From contig BCHH01000002.1 of assembly GCA_001599595.1 (NCBI GenBank), forward strand, positions 1,092,390-1,156,389: a stretch of 64,000 nucleotides of DNA. The letters are read 5' to 3'. The notes under the pieces were generated by a model, which searched no databases, was not told the DNA's origin, and saw nothing but the letters and a program-made list of their open reading frames with translations. Origin of the DNA: Beverwykella pulmonaria. Taxonomy: Eukaryota > Ascomycota > Dothideomycetes > Pleosporales > Melanommataceae. Positions 34,592-45,686 of the stretch are shown in pieces; position 1 is the stretch's first letter, and each line of letters begins with the position of its first letter. The translations under genes were made by a program, and so were the position numbers.

Positions 34592-35552
34592 GGTGGCAAG
34601 TCGACTTCAATTGCGTCTCCTGCAACCAATTTATCTTTAGGGGATTAGTTGATTCGCCATCCTTCTAGAATACAAGGCTTTTCTCGTTGCCTTCTATAGT
34701 AGGTTGATTTTCGCGGATGTTGGTGGTGTCGACCCCGCACCTCGCGCCTAGATGGTGAGGTGATTGATGGCAACGGCTATGTGGGACTTTCTAAATGTCT
34801 CCTGACGGATGTTTTTGCTTATTATATAATTCTTTTTCTATGCTTTAAGGGCTGTTCCGTTAGATATGGGGCGGGAAAGGGTGTTACATCTCGGCTACTC
34901 CGGCATCGATTTACCTGATCGTTGTTGGCGCTAATCCGAGATATTATTGGCAAATTTCTACGGCTACGCTTAGGCGTGTAAGAATCTTACCTCTTCCTCT
35001 CAACTGTGGTATATCTTTTGATCCGAGATCGGGCAATGATTTGGGCTCTACTGCATGCATGCCTGTGACTACACACAAGAGGAAGTTAGTGTCTGTACGT
35101 CAGCGTGTGGTACCCATGAGACGATGAAGGCGTGATGACAGAATGCGAAACGCTCTGGAGCGAGCGAGCTAGAAAATTTAAAATCTCGATAAGCGCAGTT
35201 GTGGCTTGTTAGAGATGTAATTGGCCTCGTATATTAGCGCGTTTCGCTGTGGCTGAGGTCCAGTGTAAGAAACCTTTCCAACGCGCCCTGGTCCCAGTTT
35301 CCATCTCTTACTTTTGTCAACATTCATCAACGGGAACCTTGTAATGACACGGTTTCATCACTGCACACACCCAACAATCCGACCAGAAATTATTCTCCGG
35401 GTACACTCATAGCGAACGTCCTGCACGCAATCTCCCTTGTTTGCATACTGCATCAACGCTTGGCTACCCTATTTCGTGGCTTTTGTGAGCGGAACTTCGC
35501 CACAGCATCCAAGTTATTTTGCTCCATCCTGTGCGCCGATTCATCGTCCGCC

Positions 35553-37273
35553 ATGGAAGGCGCCGACATACACTATGCGACTTTCAAAGACTGGGAGGAC
35601 ATCATGAAGAATCGATCTAGTCTGAGGATGCATGCGCTGATACAAAGATTGGGGTTGCGAGCAAAGTGGAGCTCGAACAAACGCGGTAAAACGAATTTCG
35701 AAAACCCCTCAGTAAAAGCCTTGGTCGCGGACATGGGCGAGATCGTTGCGGGCCTGCCAAAAGACAGCGAAGAGCTCGTTCGACATCTCGCCTCGCCAGA
35801 CAGTCTGCGAAAAGAGGTGGAAGAGCTGATGGGCAAGCATGGTTCGGCGATTTGGGGACGCATGAGTTTGAGGGAGCATCTACTCAATGCAGATTCAGTA
35901 GATGCAGATACACGCGTCTTCTACCCTAGGGATCTGTACTACGAAGATGAAGAGGACAGAACACTGTAAGTCACGATCTAGATACGCTTAAAATCATCCG
36001 TACTAAGCAGTCTTTCAGTATCCAAATGCTGCTTCATTGGTGGATAGGTCTGAAAGCTTGCAACGTGATATTGGCACGCGAGCGATTGGACCGAGAAAGG
36101 AGAAAGAAGGAGCATGATAGAAAAGCAATGGCTGATCGCGACAGTCCTCGAGAGGCGGCTCCCTTGAGTTTTGTGTCGCTCGCTCCGACACCAGACATGC
36201 CAACTGCATCAACCACGGATACCACAGGCCTGCCACTGCCACCTCTAACTCAAGCATCGCGCCATGCGCAAGCCTTTCGGCTCGATGCATCATCACGTGG
36301 CAGTTCAATGTCTCCAGCAGTGCACACTCCAGCTTCGAGTGAGAGTCCAACAATCGTCGCGCGGAGCATCGCCAAGGCCGGCGATGGCCACTACGCTTCT
36401 AGGGACACGAGCGGTTCTTCCGCCGTCCCCACTATGAGCGGAAACTCGAGTTCGAGTCATGCTTTCTCGAGAGACCCAAACGGGTACTATCAGAGAAATG
36501 TACCATCGCAGCCAGATTTGAGAAAATTGAGTTTAGAGTTGGGAAACCTTGTGTCAAACTTTCTTCTAGAAGATGGACTACAAGAGCGCGCATCCCCAAT
36601 TACTCCACTGTCCGCCCCTGGAGACACGCCTCACAATGGAGTAGGTTTTCGTGTGCTCGACCTCGACACGGTGCTCGCTCTTCGCGCATACGTATACCGA
36701 GAGGTACATGCGGTGCAGTGGGACGAAGACACTCTTCTTCGCCGCCTTGAGTCGGCCTGGAGGGATGGAGTCAGGACCGGTCGCGACCAGATCTTGGAAA
36801 GCACTCCTCTTTTCATTGCCATGGATAGGACATTTCTGACGTGGATCGAGCTTAGGCGACATCTAGCGGATCTGGAGCGCGCAGATAGACGTAAGTGCGA
36901 GATAGGATATTTACTGCAAGTTTCTCTAGGCGCTGACTGCGGACTAGGGTGGTGCGATGAAGGTAACTCGGATCACGAGATCGAAGCTCGGGTACAGCAG
37001 CACAGGACATTGATGAGCGCTAGCCGAGAGATGATTCGCAATTGGGAAGATATTGAGCAGGGTCTGAACTTTGTCAGCGATGGTGCGGCGAAGCTGTCAG
37101 CGGACGACGTGCTGGTGCAGGCCTTTGTGCTCCTAGTAAATGATGGCAATACGGCGGACACGACGTGGGTTCCCGTAAATGTCGAGGGCATCATCCGGTG
37201 GTTAGCCGAAAATCTGGAGCGGTTTTCAAGTGAGGAAGAAGGCCAGGGAAACCTGCTCTATGTGGGCTCGTAA
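35553..37273 (+). CDS. Uncharacterised protein, tandem paralogue 1
   Basis: Three exons (35553-35965, 36019-36890, 36948-37273) encode 536 residues. The conserved N-terminal module (about 50-150) reads FENPSVKALVADMGEI, EELVRHLASPDSLRKEVEEL, GSAIWGRMSLREHLL and FYPRDLYYEDEEDRTL. After the intron comes LHWWIGLKACNVI. A Ser/Pro/Thr-rich linker follows, then a helical C-terminal module (DTVLALRAYVYREVHAVQW through LSADDVLVQAFVLLVNDG). The same plan is found in the next gene, which is homologous. The second intron (57 nt, GTAAGT... CGGACTAG) is in frame and stop-free, so it is easy to miss. The start is the ATG at 35553 in a strong Kozak-like context. The family is unrecognised; there is no signal peptide or membrane helix. 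Confidence 0.72.
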
Positions 37274-38364
37274 TCTTACGTAGAGCAGACCACTACCGTC
37301 AGTGGCAGGGGCACCCCGGGGCAGGTGGCACTTGACCGGCGTAATATTTATCATTGGGAGAGTGCGAGCCAAGAAATCCACTCGGATATTTGCTAGATCA
37401 AGACCAAGTCCAGAGATAGATGGCATTAATGAGTAATGATGATAATGGCGGCCGTAAAAGCGTAATAGGCAGGGGTTAGGTCTATCCGGCCCAACCAATG
37501 GACAGCCCGCCTTAGTATTAGCGCGAGTCATAACATGGCCCAGGCGCAGTCTCATGCGACGCCCGCTCGCCGCCATCTCGGATACATTATTTGGCAATAA
37601 TTGTTTGATGATCCTTTTTCCTGCTGCCTCTTTCTTTTTCTGTGCTCGTACTTGGCACACACCGCTCTGGTACTCGACTACCATCCACCACCCCGGCATC
37701 GTCTTGGGGGGAAAAGTACTCGCCGCCAATCTTCTTACACACGCCATCTTTCCCTCTCACCGCGGAGTCATCGCCGCGGTACCCTACCGCCAGGCTTTCT
37801 CCTGGCGCACGACAGGGCGGCGTAGGAGATTAACCCTGCTGGTCGCTCGTCTCTCGTGCGGATCGCGCTGATAGGCGACAACCTTGTCTCATCTGGGGAC
37901 GTGCTTTAAACCTTTCAAGGTCCAAGACACGCCCGTACGCTAGTGGGACGAACATAATTGCCCCTTTCCTAGATGGTTGGCCTGCTTAACCGAACATACC
38001 TGCACCCCCAACAACCATCAACTGGCGCACGCGATTTCTTTCTCTTGTACGCTGCTGCACCCTCCGACTTCATCAACTCCTGTAAGGACGCATACATCCG
38101 CAGGGTGCACACGACGGGACTGCGTGACGCCGAATCAATCCTTTTGGCCCTTGCCTGTCGCCAAATTTGACGTAGTGGAACCACCGTGTTGCATCAGAGC
38201 GAGCTGGAACCCTGCGGCATTACTGAGCCCCAAGAAATTTTCCTCAATATCACACCTTGCCGCCGCCACTGCAAAATTCCTTGGTAGGATACGACATCAC
38301 TGCATAGGCCTGCCCCATCACTTTCCCTTCACTTCCAACCTAAACTGCGTTCACTCTGAAAACA
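37274..38364. other. Intergenic between the tandem paralogues
   Basis: This is 1.1 kb with overlapping ORFs on both strands (37226-38184) lacking motifs. It presumably holds the promoter of the second paralogue. Confidence 0.4.
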
Positions 38365-40561
38365 ATGTCGAGAAGAGCCAGCACGGACGAGACAGGTGTC
38401 CAGCGCTGGGATAGGAGCAGATGGATTTCCGTGTTCAGCAGCCACAACCCGACAATTCGCGAGGTGACAGAATGCTTGGGTCTAGGACTGTCCGCATCGA
38501 GCTCCACGACAAATCGCGGCATACCAAAATTCGACAACCCAGAGTATCGGAAGATTTCTAGCGAGGTCACCAAGTTGTCGAAAGAATTGCCAAAGGAGCG
38601 AGAGGCGCTGCTTGATTTCGCGGCAGATCCCAACTCCCTTAACGACAAGCTTGAAGAGCTCCTTAGTGTTTACGGCCCTGCGATCTGGGGTAGGGACAGC
38701 GATCGGACGTGTCTGCTCAAGCCTGATGATGCAAAAAAGACATACACCAAAGATCTGTTCTTTGAGGATCCTGAAGATAAGGAAGTGTAAGCACGTGACC
38801 ATCCATTCTGATTTTGGATATTAATGGCTTGATAGACTGAAAATACATCTGCATCGATGGATCATCATCAAGGCATGCTACTACATCCGTAACATGAAGC
38901 TCAAAAGGTCATCCATCGAATACGAGACTCTCGCCGACATCGACATGGACGGTACTGAGAGTCCAAAGCCGCAACTACTAGTAAAGCTCCCGAATCCATC
39001 AATGATGTCAAGTATTCTAAATGAGTTACAGTCACCCGCTGGGACACCTCAGCAGTCGGTTAGCCCGCCACCGACAACCATCCCTACGACCAAAAGTGAG
39101 GGCGAGAAACAACCTAACATACGAAAACGTAAGAGTACCGCCCAACTGTCCGTCTCTGATGGTGAAGAGAACCCACCTCCGGCATCCAAGCGGCCTTACC
39201 ACAGCGCCACGGTTCCAGTCCAAAGAAAGAGCCCACGCAAGTCATTGAAGTCTCTCGCCATGGCACAAACAAGCAGCGAGAACGTCCCGCCAGCTCCAAG
39301 CCAAACTAGTCATTTCTACCCCCCGGTTGGCGCTGGAGCTGGACTCGACGCTGCTAGACCCTTGCTCACCCCTCTCACCAGCAATGATCTGAATGGTGCA
39401 GCCAGACCGGTCAATACTTCACCTAGTACATTTACGGCTGTTAACGTAGCACCAAGTGGCCATAGTACCCCACATGCTCGCAACTACTCTAGCCCTTATG
39501 GCCCACCTGGTTCTCAGATTCAGCCAAGTTCAACGAGTCAACCAGCTCAACAGACGCCAAGTCAACATACGCCAAGCGTCAGTACCACACAGAGTCCTCC
39601 AAATGGATTCCATGCTATCAATTCCCCTGTCGTTTCCAACCAAACTAGTGCGCGGAATTCCCCAGTTGTTCAAAATATGAGCTACGCCAATATTGCCCCA
39701 CAACCTGTTGTCGGCCCTCAGCCACAATCCGCTCCTCAGCAGCAGACCGCTCCTCAACCACAGACCGTACCTCATCCACACACCGCTCCTCACCCACAGA
39801 CAGCTCATCATCCTCAGACCACGCCTCCACATCCACGGCTTGCTGCTCATCACCCTCAAACAGCTCCGCATCTGCAAGCTGCTCATCACCAGCAGACCGC
39901 TCCTCATCCACAGTCATCTCATTATCCACAGACCACGCTTCATGCCAATATCGCACCAATTTCTCCCATTGTCACCCATTCCCTCCACGCTCCCCCGGCT
40001 CCTCCAGTTCAAAGGATTCTCAAAAGCCAGCCAACTGAGATGCTACAAACCACCAACGACACAGAGCTCCTTCAATGCGAACTACTAGGATCTCTCATGC
40101 AATACCTCTTCCCTAAGCCAGACGCCAAACCTAACGAAGCTGCGCTCCTCGGCAACCTCGAGTACCTTTGGAATCTCAAAGCCATCTCATTCCGCCAACA
40201 GCTGAGTCACCTCTACGACGTCCAAGGCAAAGTCCTGCTCGCCTGGATCGAAGAGAGACGCAAAATCAGCCTCCTCCGCCGCTCAATGGAGAACGAGCCA
40301 GGTGTCCCAGCACCGGAGATGGTCGATCGGCTGCTGGCTATGAACGACTTGCGTGTTCTGCGCCTGAAGTGGAAGACTATGAACATGCAGGATGGAAATC
40401 AAACTTTGTCACCCGAGGACCTGCTGTGCAGGACTTTTGCGCTGATGACGAATACAGAAGGGACGGAGTATTTGTTCAAGGATGGGCTGAACAAGTTGAA
40501 TGACAGTATGTTTGAGTTTTTGAGGTCTGAAGATATGAAAATCATGATGACGAAGCGGTGA
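38365..40561 (+). CDS. Uncharacterised protein with His/Pro/Gln/Thr repeat, tandem paralogue 2
   Basis: Two exons (38365-38786 and 38836-40561) encode 715 residues. The N-terminal module matches paralogue 1 closely: PKFDNPEYRKISSEVTKL, LLDFAADPNSLNDKLEELL, GPAIWGRDSDRTCLL, DLFFEDPEDKEV, and after an intron at the identical position and phase, LHRWIIIKACYYI. The middle is low complexity with basic patches (RKRKSTAQL, SKRPYHS) that may serve nuclear import. Next is a His-Pro-Gln-Thr repeat (about residues 433-509) and a helical C-terminal module sharing LSPEDLLCRTFALMTN with LSADDVLVQAFVLLVN of paralogue 1. The intron begins GTAAGC and ends GATAG. Function is unknown; a scaffold or regulatory role is only a guess. 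Confidence 0.75.
39712..39940 (+). repeat. Coding minisatellite (CCTCA-CCACAGACCGCT-like units)
   Basis: There are roughly a dozen imperfect 15-18-bp units encoding variants of P-H-P-Q-T-A. All spacing changes are multiples of three, so the frame is kept. Such arrays change length by slippage or unequal exchange. Confidence 0.75.
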
Positions 40562-41185
40562 GGTGTCTTTAGGCTTGGCGAGTGGAGAGTCATTTATGGC
40601 GTACTTACACCTCTGAGACTGGAAGCACGGGCCAACGAGTGCATGCCCTGGAAGGCTGCCGACTACTTTTCCTTTCTTATACCCTGCATCAGGGATTTTT
40701 TGGATCTCTCTCGGGCTTAGCGATGGCGTTAGGGCAGAAAAGTTCACCTGGTTTGTGTTTCGGCGGCAGATGACATCTTTCATTGCAAGTCTGAATGGCT
40801 TTCGGTTTAACCCAAAGGTTGTGTATAATTTTTTAATCACTGTAACACTACATAATTGATACTTTTCAAATCTGGTCTGCTTTGCACAAGAATTCGTCTT
40901 ACTGAACTAGCTCCACTAGTGACATTACCGAGTCCGAAGCTGCATTTGATGGTGTCGCGAGGGCTGTTTCATGCACAGGAGGATTTAATTTCATTGTTTG
41001 ACTAAGTACTGGCATGGCACACCTTAATTATCGAGCTCTACCTCAGGCGAGATCACACTAGCCATCTAATCTAATCTAATTTCCTACAGATCTTGGCACA
41101 ACAACCTATCACGAACCTCACTAACACCTCATCACTCCCTCCACCACTCTGATGCACGCGAGCGCTCCCACCTTAATTCCATGCT
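40562..41185. other. Intergenic, promoter side of the Zn2Cys6 gene
   Basis: 624 bp holding the 3' flank of paralogue 2 and the upstream region of the regulator. It contains a short TCTAA tandem near 41067. No gene is seen. Confidence 0.45.
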
Positions 41186-43149
41186 ATGCCACCCGCATTC
41201 TCACGCCGGGGCCGACGCATAGCTTCCAAAGCTTGTGACCTCTGTCGCGAGCGCAAAGTACAATGTCTCTTCGAAGGCGAGATCACGGTGTGTAAGAGAT
41301 GCCGCGATGGGAGGACAGCATGTACGTTTCTTAGAGAACGGAAGCCGAGGGGGCCTGTTGCAAGGTGGGTATGCCTCCACACTCGCCGCTCACAATTCGA
41401 TCACCCCGTATCTCTTGCGCAAATGAGAGTCTAAACTCGACCACCCAGCCCTCACCGTGTCTTCACAGGCTTTCTGGAAACGTGGACCACCAGACCACCA
41501 CACCCTTCCTGCTCCGCTTATTATACAATAGCGGTTCATTCCACCGTTCTAGTTCGGGCAGTACTAATATTCTAACTACAGACAGCAAACAACCCCACTG
41601 AGTCTTCCCATTGGTGATCTCGTGATCGAGCATCTCTGTCCCCGGGACACGTTCCTCACGATCATCAACGACTACCTCGATATGGTGTACCCACTGCTCC
41701 CGCTCATTTATCGGCCCTCCTTCCGGTCCCTCCTCTCAACCCACGCGTACACGACCGTGCCGCCCTTCTTCCGCCTCTGCCTCTCCCTCTGTGCCGTCAC
41801 CGTGGCCTCCGTCTCGCGCAAATTCTCCGTCTACAACAGCGACAGCCGCTACACAAATGTAGGAGCAATGGTCGATCAAGCTTGTCGCATGGTGATGATC
41901 AGTCGGATCGTGTCCGAGCCTGATTGGCAGAATCGGCCAAGCATGGAGACTATGGTCGTTAGTATATTGCTGACGATGGGGAGTCATTATGCCGGCAGGC
42001 CAAATCAGGGCTGGGGTTATGCGAGTGAGGCGATCCAATTCTTTAGGTCGTTGGAGCTTTTTAGGAGAGAGGGGTATGAGGGGTTAGGACTGTGGGAGAG
42101 TGAGCTTTGTAAGAGGGCTTTTTGGGTGCTTTATATCATCCAAATCCACGATCGACTTTCTTTCATCGTACCGCACACCGGGTTGAGCTTCGATCCGGTC
42201 CACACTGACTGGGAGTTCCTTCTTCCTGCGTCAGTCGACGACGAAGATCTTACGGTCGAGCCGCATACTCCGTTGAAACACGTCAGTGGGGTTCTCAACC
42301 ATGGTAATAATGGTGAGCTTCCTCTGATTTCCGGATTCATCGCCCTCATCAAGGTGTTCTTGTGTGTTGATGATCTACTGTCAAATGGATTCCCCGGGTC
42401 TCCCCCGAAGGCATACGCAATGAGCTCTGGATCGCTTCGGCCACGCGTGTTCCCTGAAGACGCCACTGGCCCTGCGCTCTCTCAATTTGCACCTGCACTC
42501 TCCAGATCAGCTTTGAGCTTGAGTGGGCTGCTTCGCATCATCAGGAAGTTACAGACCACTTTAGAGGAACTTCCCGACGAACTCAAAATATATACCCTCG
42601 ATCCGCAACTCCGATCACCTGATAACTACGAGGAGACTCAGTTAACGACCTTGCATCAATTCGACATCATGCGCGCAAACATCCACATCACGAGCTTATA
42701 CATTCAAAGCACTATCCTAGAAACATGCTCGGGTGCCTTTGCTAGCTCGCCTACCGATACCTTTACTGCGTCCCTGAGAGATGATACAAGAGCGAGCCTG
42801 AGATGCACCCCCCAAACGCAGCTGTGGAAGTTCAGAGAGAGTATTGCGCGAGAGCTGCTCGAGGTGCTGAATTTTTGCTCGTCGAGGACGTTGGAAGCAA
42901 ATGGGTCGTCGATGGTTAGTGAACATCCTTGGCTGCTGATTGCAGGTTTTTGGCTGATGTAGATATTTCTAGATTGTGAAGATTCGCGAAATCGCTGCAA
43001 CACTGCTCGATGATGATAATGATATTCAAGTGGCGACTGAGCAAGAAGAGCAGTCAAAACGATATGTGACGCAATTTGCAAATATCCTGGCGAACTTGGA
43101 TTATATTGGGCAGTCGACGATTATTCCGGCGATCTTTTCTGTGCACTAG
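41186..43149 (+). CDS. Zn2Cys6 transcription factor with fungal-specific regulatory domain
   Basis: Four exons (41186-41364, 41449-41533, 41586-42914, 42973-43149) encode 589 residues. The binuclear zinc cluster is at residues 17-46, with ligands C17, C20, C27, C36, C39 and C46 (ACDLCRERKVQC then VCKRCRDGRTAC). The fungal transcription-factor middle domain (PF04082 type) starts near residue 105 (FLTIINDYLDMVYPLLPLIYRPSF) and includes PNQGWGYASEAIQFFRSLEL and KRAFWVLYIIQIHDRLSF. Introns 1 and 2 (84 and 52 nt) flank a short linker exon; they were chosen because they alone keep the frame, so this junction is less sure. It is convergent with the sugar transporter, 86 bp away. By position it is the likely regulator of the transporter and glucosidase. 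Confidence 0.85.
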
Positions 43150-43235
43150 GACACAAGCATATGGTACGAGAATATCCTTTAGTTGCTACTAACACCCGTC
43201 TCGATTCTACTCTATCTGCTCACTCTTTACCTCTA

Positions 43236-45034
43236 TTAATTTACGTCTTTCGTGTCAGTCACCGTCACGATCTGGGTCTTCGCCCAGTGCCTCGCTGGTA
43301 CACTGCGCTCCCACAACTCATCAATCTCAGTGTATGTCCTTCCCTTTGTTTCTGGAATGAAAAACCAAACGAAGACGAACGAGACCACCAACACCGCGCC
43401 GAAGATGAATGCAATTTTGCCACCGAGATTACCTTGGTCAGGGTTGATTGCATATGGTAGTGAGAAACTCCAAATACAGGAAGATAGACCATTCATCATC
43501 GTCGCGAGAGATTGTGTAGGCGCGCGAAGACGCGAGGTTGGGTTCTCCGCACTGATAGGCCACGCGGCTGATCCGATAGTTCCTTGGTAGACTGTGGAAA
43601 AAGTCAGATGAAAAGAAGGGACAAAAGTTATGAGCGCGCTTACCGAATGACCATATTGCCATGAATACGACTTGGCCCCAGATTGCATTAGACGACTTAA
43701 TGCATGCCAGGACACCGATTAGGAAAAGAGCGATAGTCAAGATACCGGTTCCGTAGAGCGCCGTGTTACGTCTTCCGAACTTCTCGACGAATACCCAGCC
43801 ACACATATTACCAACGACCATGAGACCAGACATTCCAACAGTCGTGTTGAAAGACCTCGCAGCCGACATGCCACCCAGCTGCATGAAGTAGCTCATGTAA
43901 CCGATAACCCATGCATTTCCACTTGCGTTCTGGATGAAGAACATGCTGCTGGCAACCATTGTTCTCTTGATATGCTTTTTGGAGAAGCACTCTGCGAGCG
44001 AGCCTTGGGATTCATTGTCTTGGTTCATGCGAGCCAGGGAGTTGTGAATCTCAGCCATGTGGCCGTCAACATCGTAGTCCGAGTCGTGGAGTTTGACGAT
44101 GTTGTGGCGAGCTTTCTCGTGTCGGCCGTGGGCTACAAGCCAGTATGGAGACCTAGAAACTTAGCACCGGTCCGCCTCTATTTAGGAAAGGAAGACTCAC
44201 TCAGGGAAGAAGGGAAGCACAGCCAGCCCCAAAGCGACGTATCCCCACTGCGTCGCGAATAAAATCCGGTATGTCATCTTCCCGACATAGAAGCTAGCTT
44301 CGCGCATTACACCGTACCCGATGAGCTGTCCAAGAACGATTGCGAAGTTCATGCCTGCAGTGATCGCGCCTCTGATAACAAGGGGAGCCAACTCAGAAGC
44401 GTACGTGGGTGCCACGGTGGTGAAACAACCCAAAGGAATACCTGTTAGGACCTTTCCACCGAAGAACTGTGCCAGGGTCGTGGAGAAGAACTGGAGGAAG
44501 ATACCGCCAGTGTTGATTATGTATGCAATAAAGATACAAGGCTGACGACCGAACTTGTTTACACCAAAGCCGGTGACGAGACCGCCAAAGACGATTCCTA
44601 TAGTATGTTCAGATTAGTTCCTGATTGGGGTTGGTGGGATGAAGTGGCAACTCACCGAACAGTGTTGCAGCTTGGAATCCGAGCTGCCAGTTGGCGTCGA
44701 CCACATAGTCTCCAGCATAGGGATAGCCGAAGTCTTTTCGAAACTCTGTAATACTCACGACGACTCCTCCGGCGAGACTGTCAAATCCAAACATGATACA
44801 AGTGTAGAACATGTACTGCGAAGCTGTTAGCATACATCCTCAATGCTCAAACTGCAGTCTTCTTACCAAGCACCATGCAATCGCCCTCCAATTCTCCTTG
44901 ATGGCTTGCATGCGCGTCAGGGAGTGTTGGCGGGCTTCGAAGTCATTGAGAACCTGGGAGGCGCCCACTACTGCAGTGTTATGATCACCTGACGCTTCGA
45001 CATAGTCGACAGCTGCTGGTTTGGAATCAGACAT
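43236..45034 (-). CDS. MFS sugar transporter (alpha-glucoside/sugar porter type), frameshifted in this sequence
   Basis: Five exons (45034-44867, 44815-44656, 44597-44201, 44154-43644, 43591-43236) rebuild a 12-helix sugar porter of about 529 residues. Sugar-porter marks are YMFYTCIMFGFDSLAGG, GGLVTGFGVNKFGRQ, LGCFTTVAPTYASELAP, PESPYWLVAHGRHEKAR, EKFGRRNTALYGTG and the C-terminal FIPETKGRTYTEIDELW. It should import a di- or oligosaccharide with protons at the plasma membrane. At 44099-44102 the dinucleotide AT is doubled, shifting the frame at about residue 260 in the central loop, and a stop follows at 44025-44027, leaving 284 residues. Both sides are otherwise intact, so this is a very recent mutation or a sequence error. 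It shares a divergent promoter with the GH3 gene. Confidence 0.87.
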
Positions 45035-45686
45035 GATTAGAAAATGTGAAGTGACGACAGCGACAGCCCAGGTCAATCCACTCTAATGAAATGAGGGAAG
45101 TGACCAACAAGAGATCCTTCACTAATGGGCTCAGACCAAAACACCGGGATCAAATCGTGATATATATGCATTTCCTTACCCCATATCCCATGGCTATGGT
45201 CCCCCCGCAAATGCCGGAAACAGAATCTGGAGTAGGCGCACTAACGGAGTATCAGCGGAGAATTGCTAGCCTTGACCAAAGTCGCAATGTCTGCGAGTCA
45301 GGGAGGAAATAGGCCAATCAGAAGACAAAGAGGGAAAAGGACCTCCGCAGAACACGTGAGGACGCGGAGAAGAGCAGTTTCTCCGAGATTCTCCGTCAAA
45401 TAGTTCTAAGGAACCAAGCAGCTGTTTTCGCCGCCTCCCCGATGTTTCTCCAGAGACGAGGTCAGAATGGACAGCTTCTTAAGATCCAGAACATCCACTG
45501 AGCCGAGTCTACATGAATGTTGGAATCTATCATCAATCCACCTGCATACTCATGTATCGTCTCCTCGGGCAGCTACCAAAGATAATTCATAGGTGATTTT
45601 GCCTCTTTGGCCTCTTTCTAACATTGAGTTCGTTTGCTTCAACTTTCTCAGTTGGAGCTGGAGACTCGCAGTAGTCGAAACACACA
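45035..45686. promoter_or_regulatory. Shared divergent promoter of the sugar transporter and GH3 glucosidase
   Basis: This 652-bp spacer carries CGGAGAA at 45256-45262 and 45365-45371, its complement TTCTCCG at 45379-45385 and 45389-45395, CTCCGC at 45343-45348, CACGTG at 45353-45358 and a CCAAT box at 45314-45318. CGG/CCG triplets in pairs are the usual targets of Zn2Cys6 regulators. Confidence 0.6.
45365..45385. promoter_or_regulatory. Candidate Zn2Cys6 operator: CGGAGAA-N7-TTCTCCG
   Basis: A perfect 7-bp inverted repeat with a 7-bp spacer, giving CGG-N15-CCG. A third half-site follows at 45389-45395 and a fourth lies at 45256-45262. It sits about 300 bp upstream of the GH3 start and 330 bp upstream of the transporter start. 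Confidence 0.5.

Larger units (their letters stand above)
30010..35552. other. Gene-poor region of 5.5 kb
   Basis: No gene with recognisable homology is found here. Short ORFs abound, but most conflict with one another. Contents worth naming are twin CACGTG boxes at 30212-30226, a hairpin GTACCC...GGGTAC near 30361, a possible decayed gene around 31.5-32.4 kb and a T16 tract at 34576-34591. The stretch is not strongly AT-rich and shows no obvious transposase or reverse-transcriptase motif. Confidence 0.4.

Noticed and set aside
34560..34960. T16 tract as the tail of a LINE or SINE
   Set aside because: No reverse-transcriptase frame, A/B boxes or target-site duplication could be seen beside it.
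39530..39959. Minus-strand ORFs over the His/Pro repeat
   Set aside because: They are antisense shadows of the minisatellite; the plus frame has splice-supported conserved ends.
43236..45034. Explaining the transporter frameshift by an extra intron
   Set aside because: The two conserved segments are directly contiguous across the duplicated AT, leaving no room for an intron.
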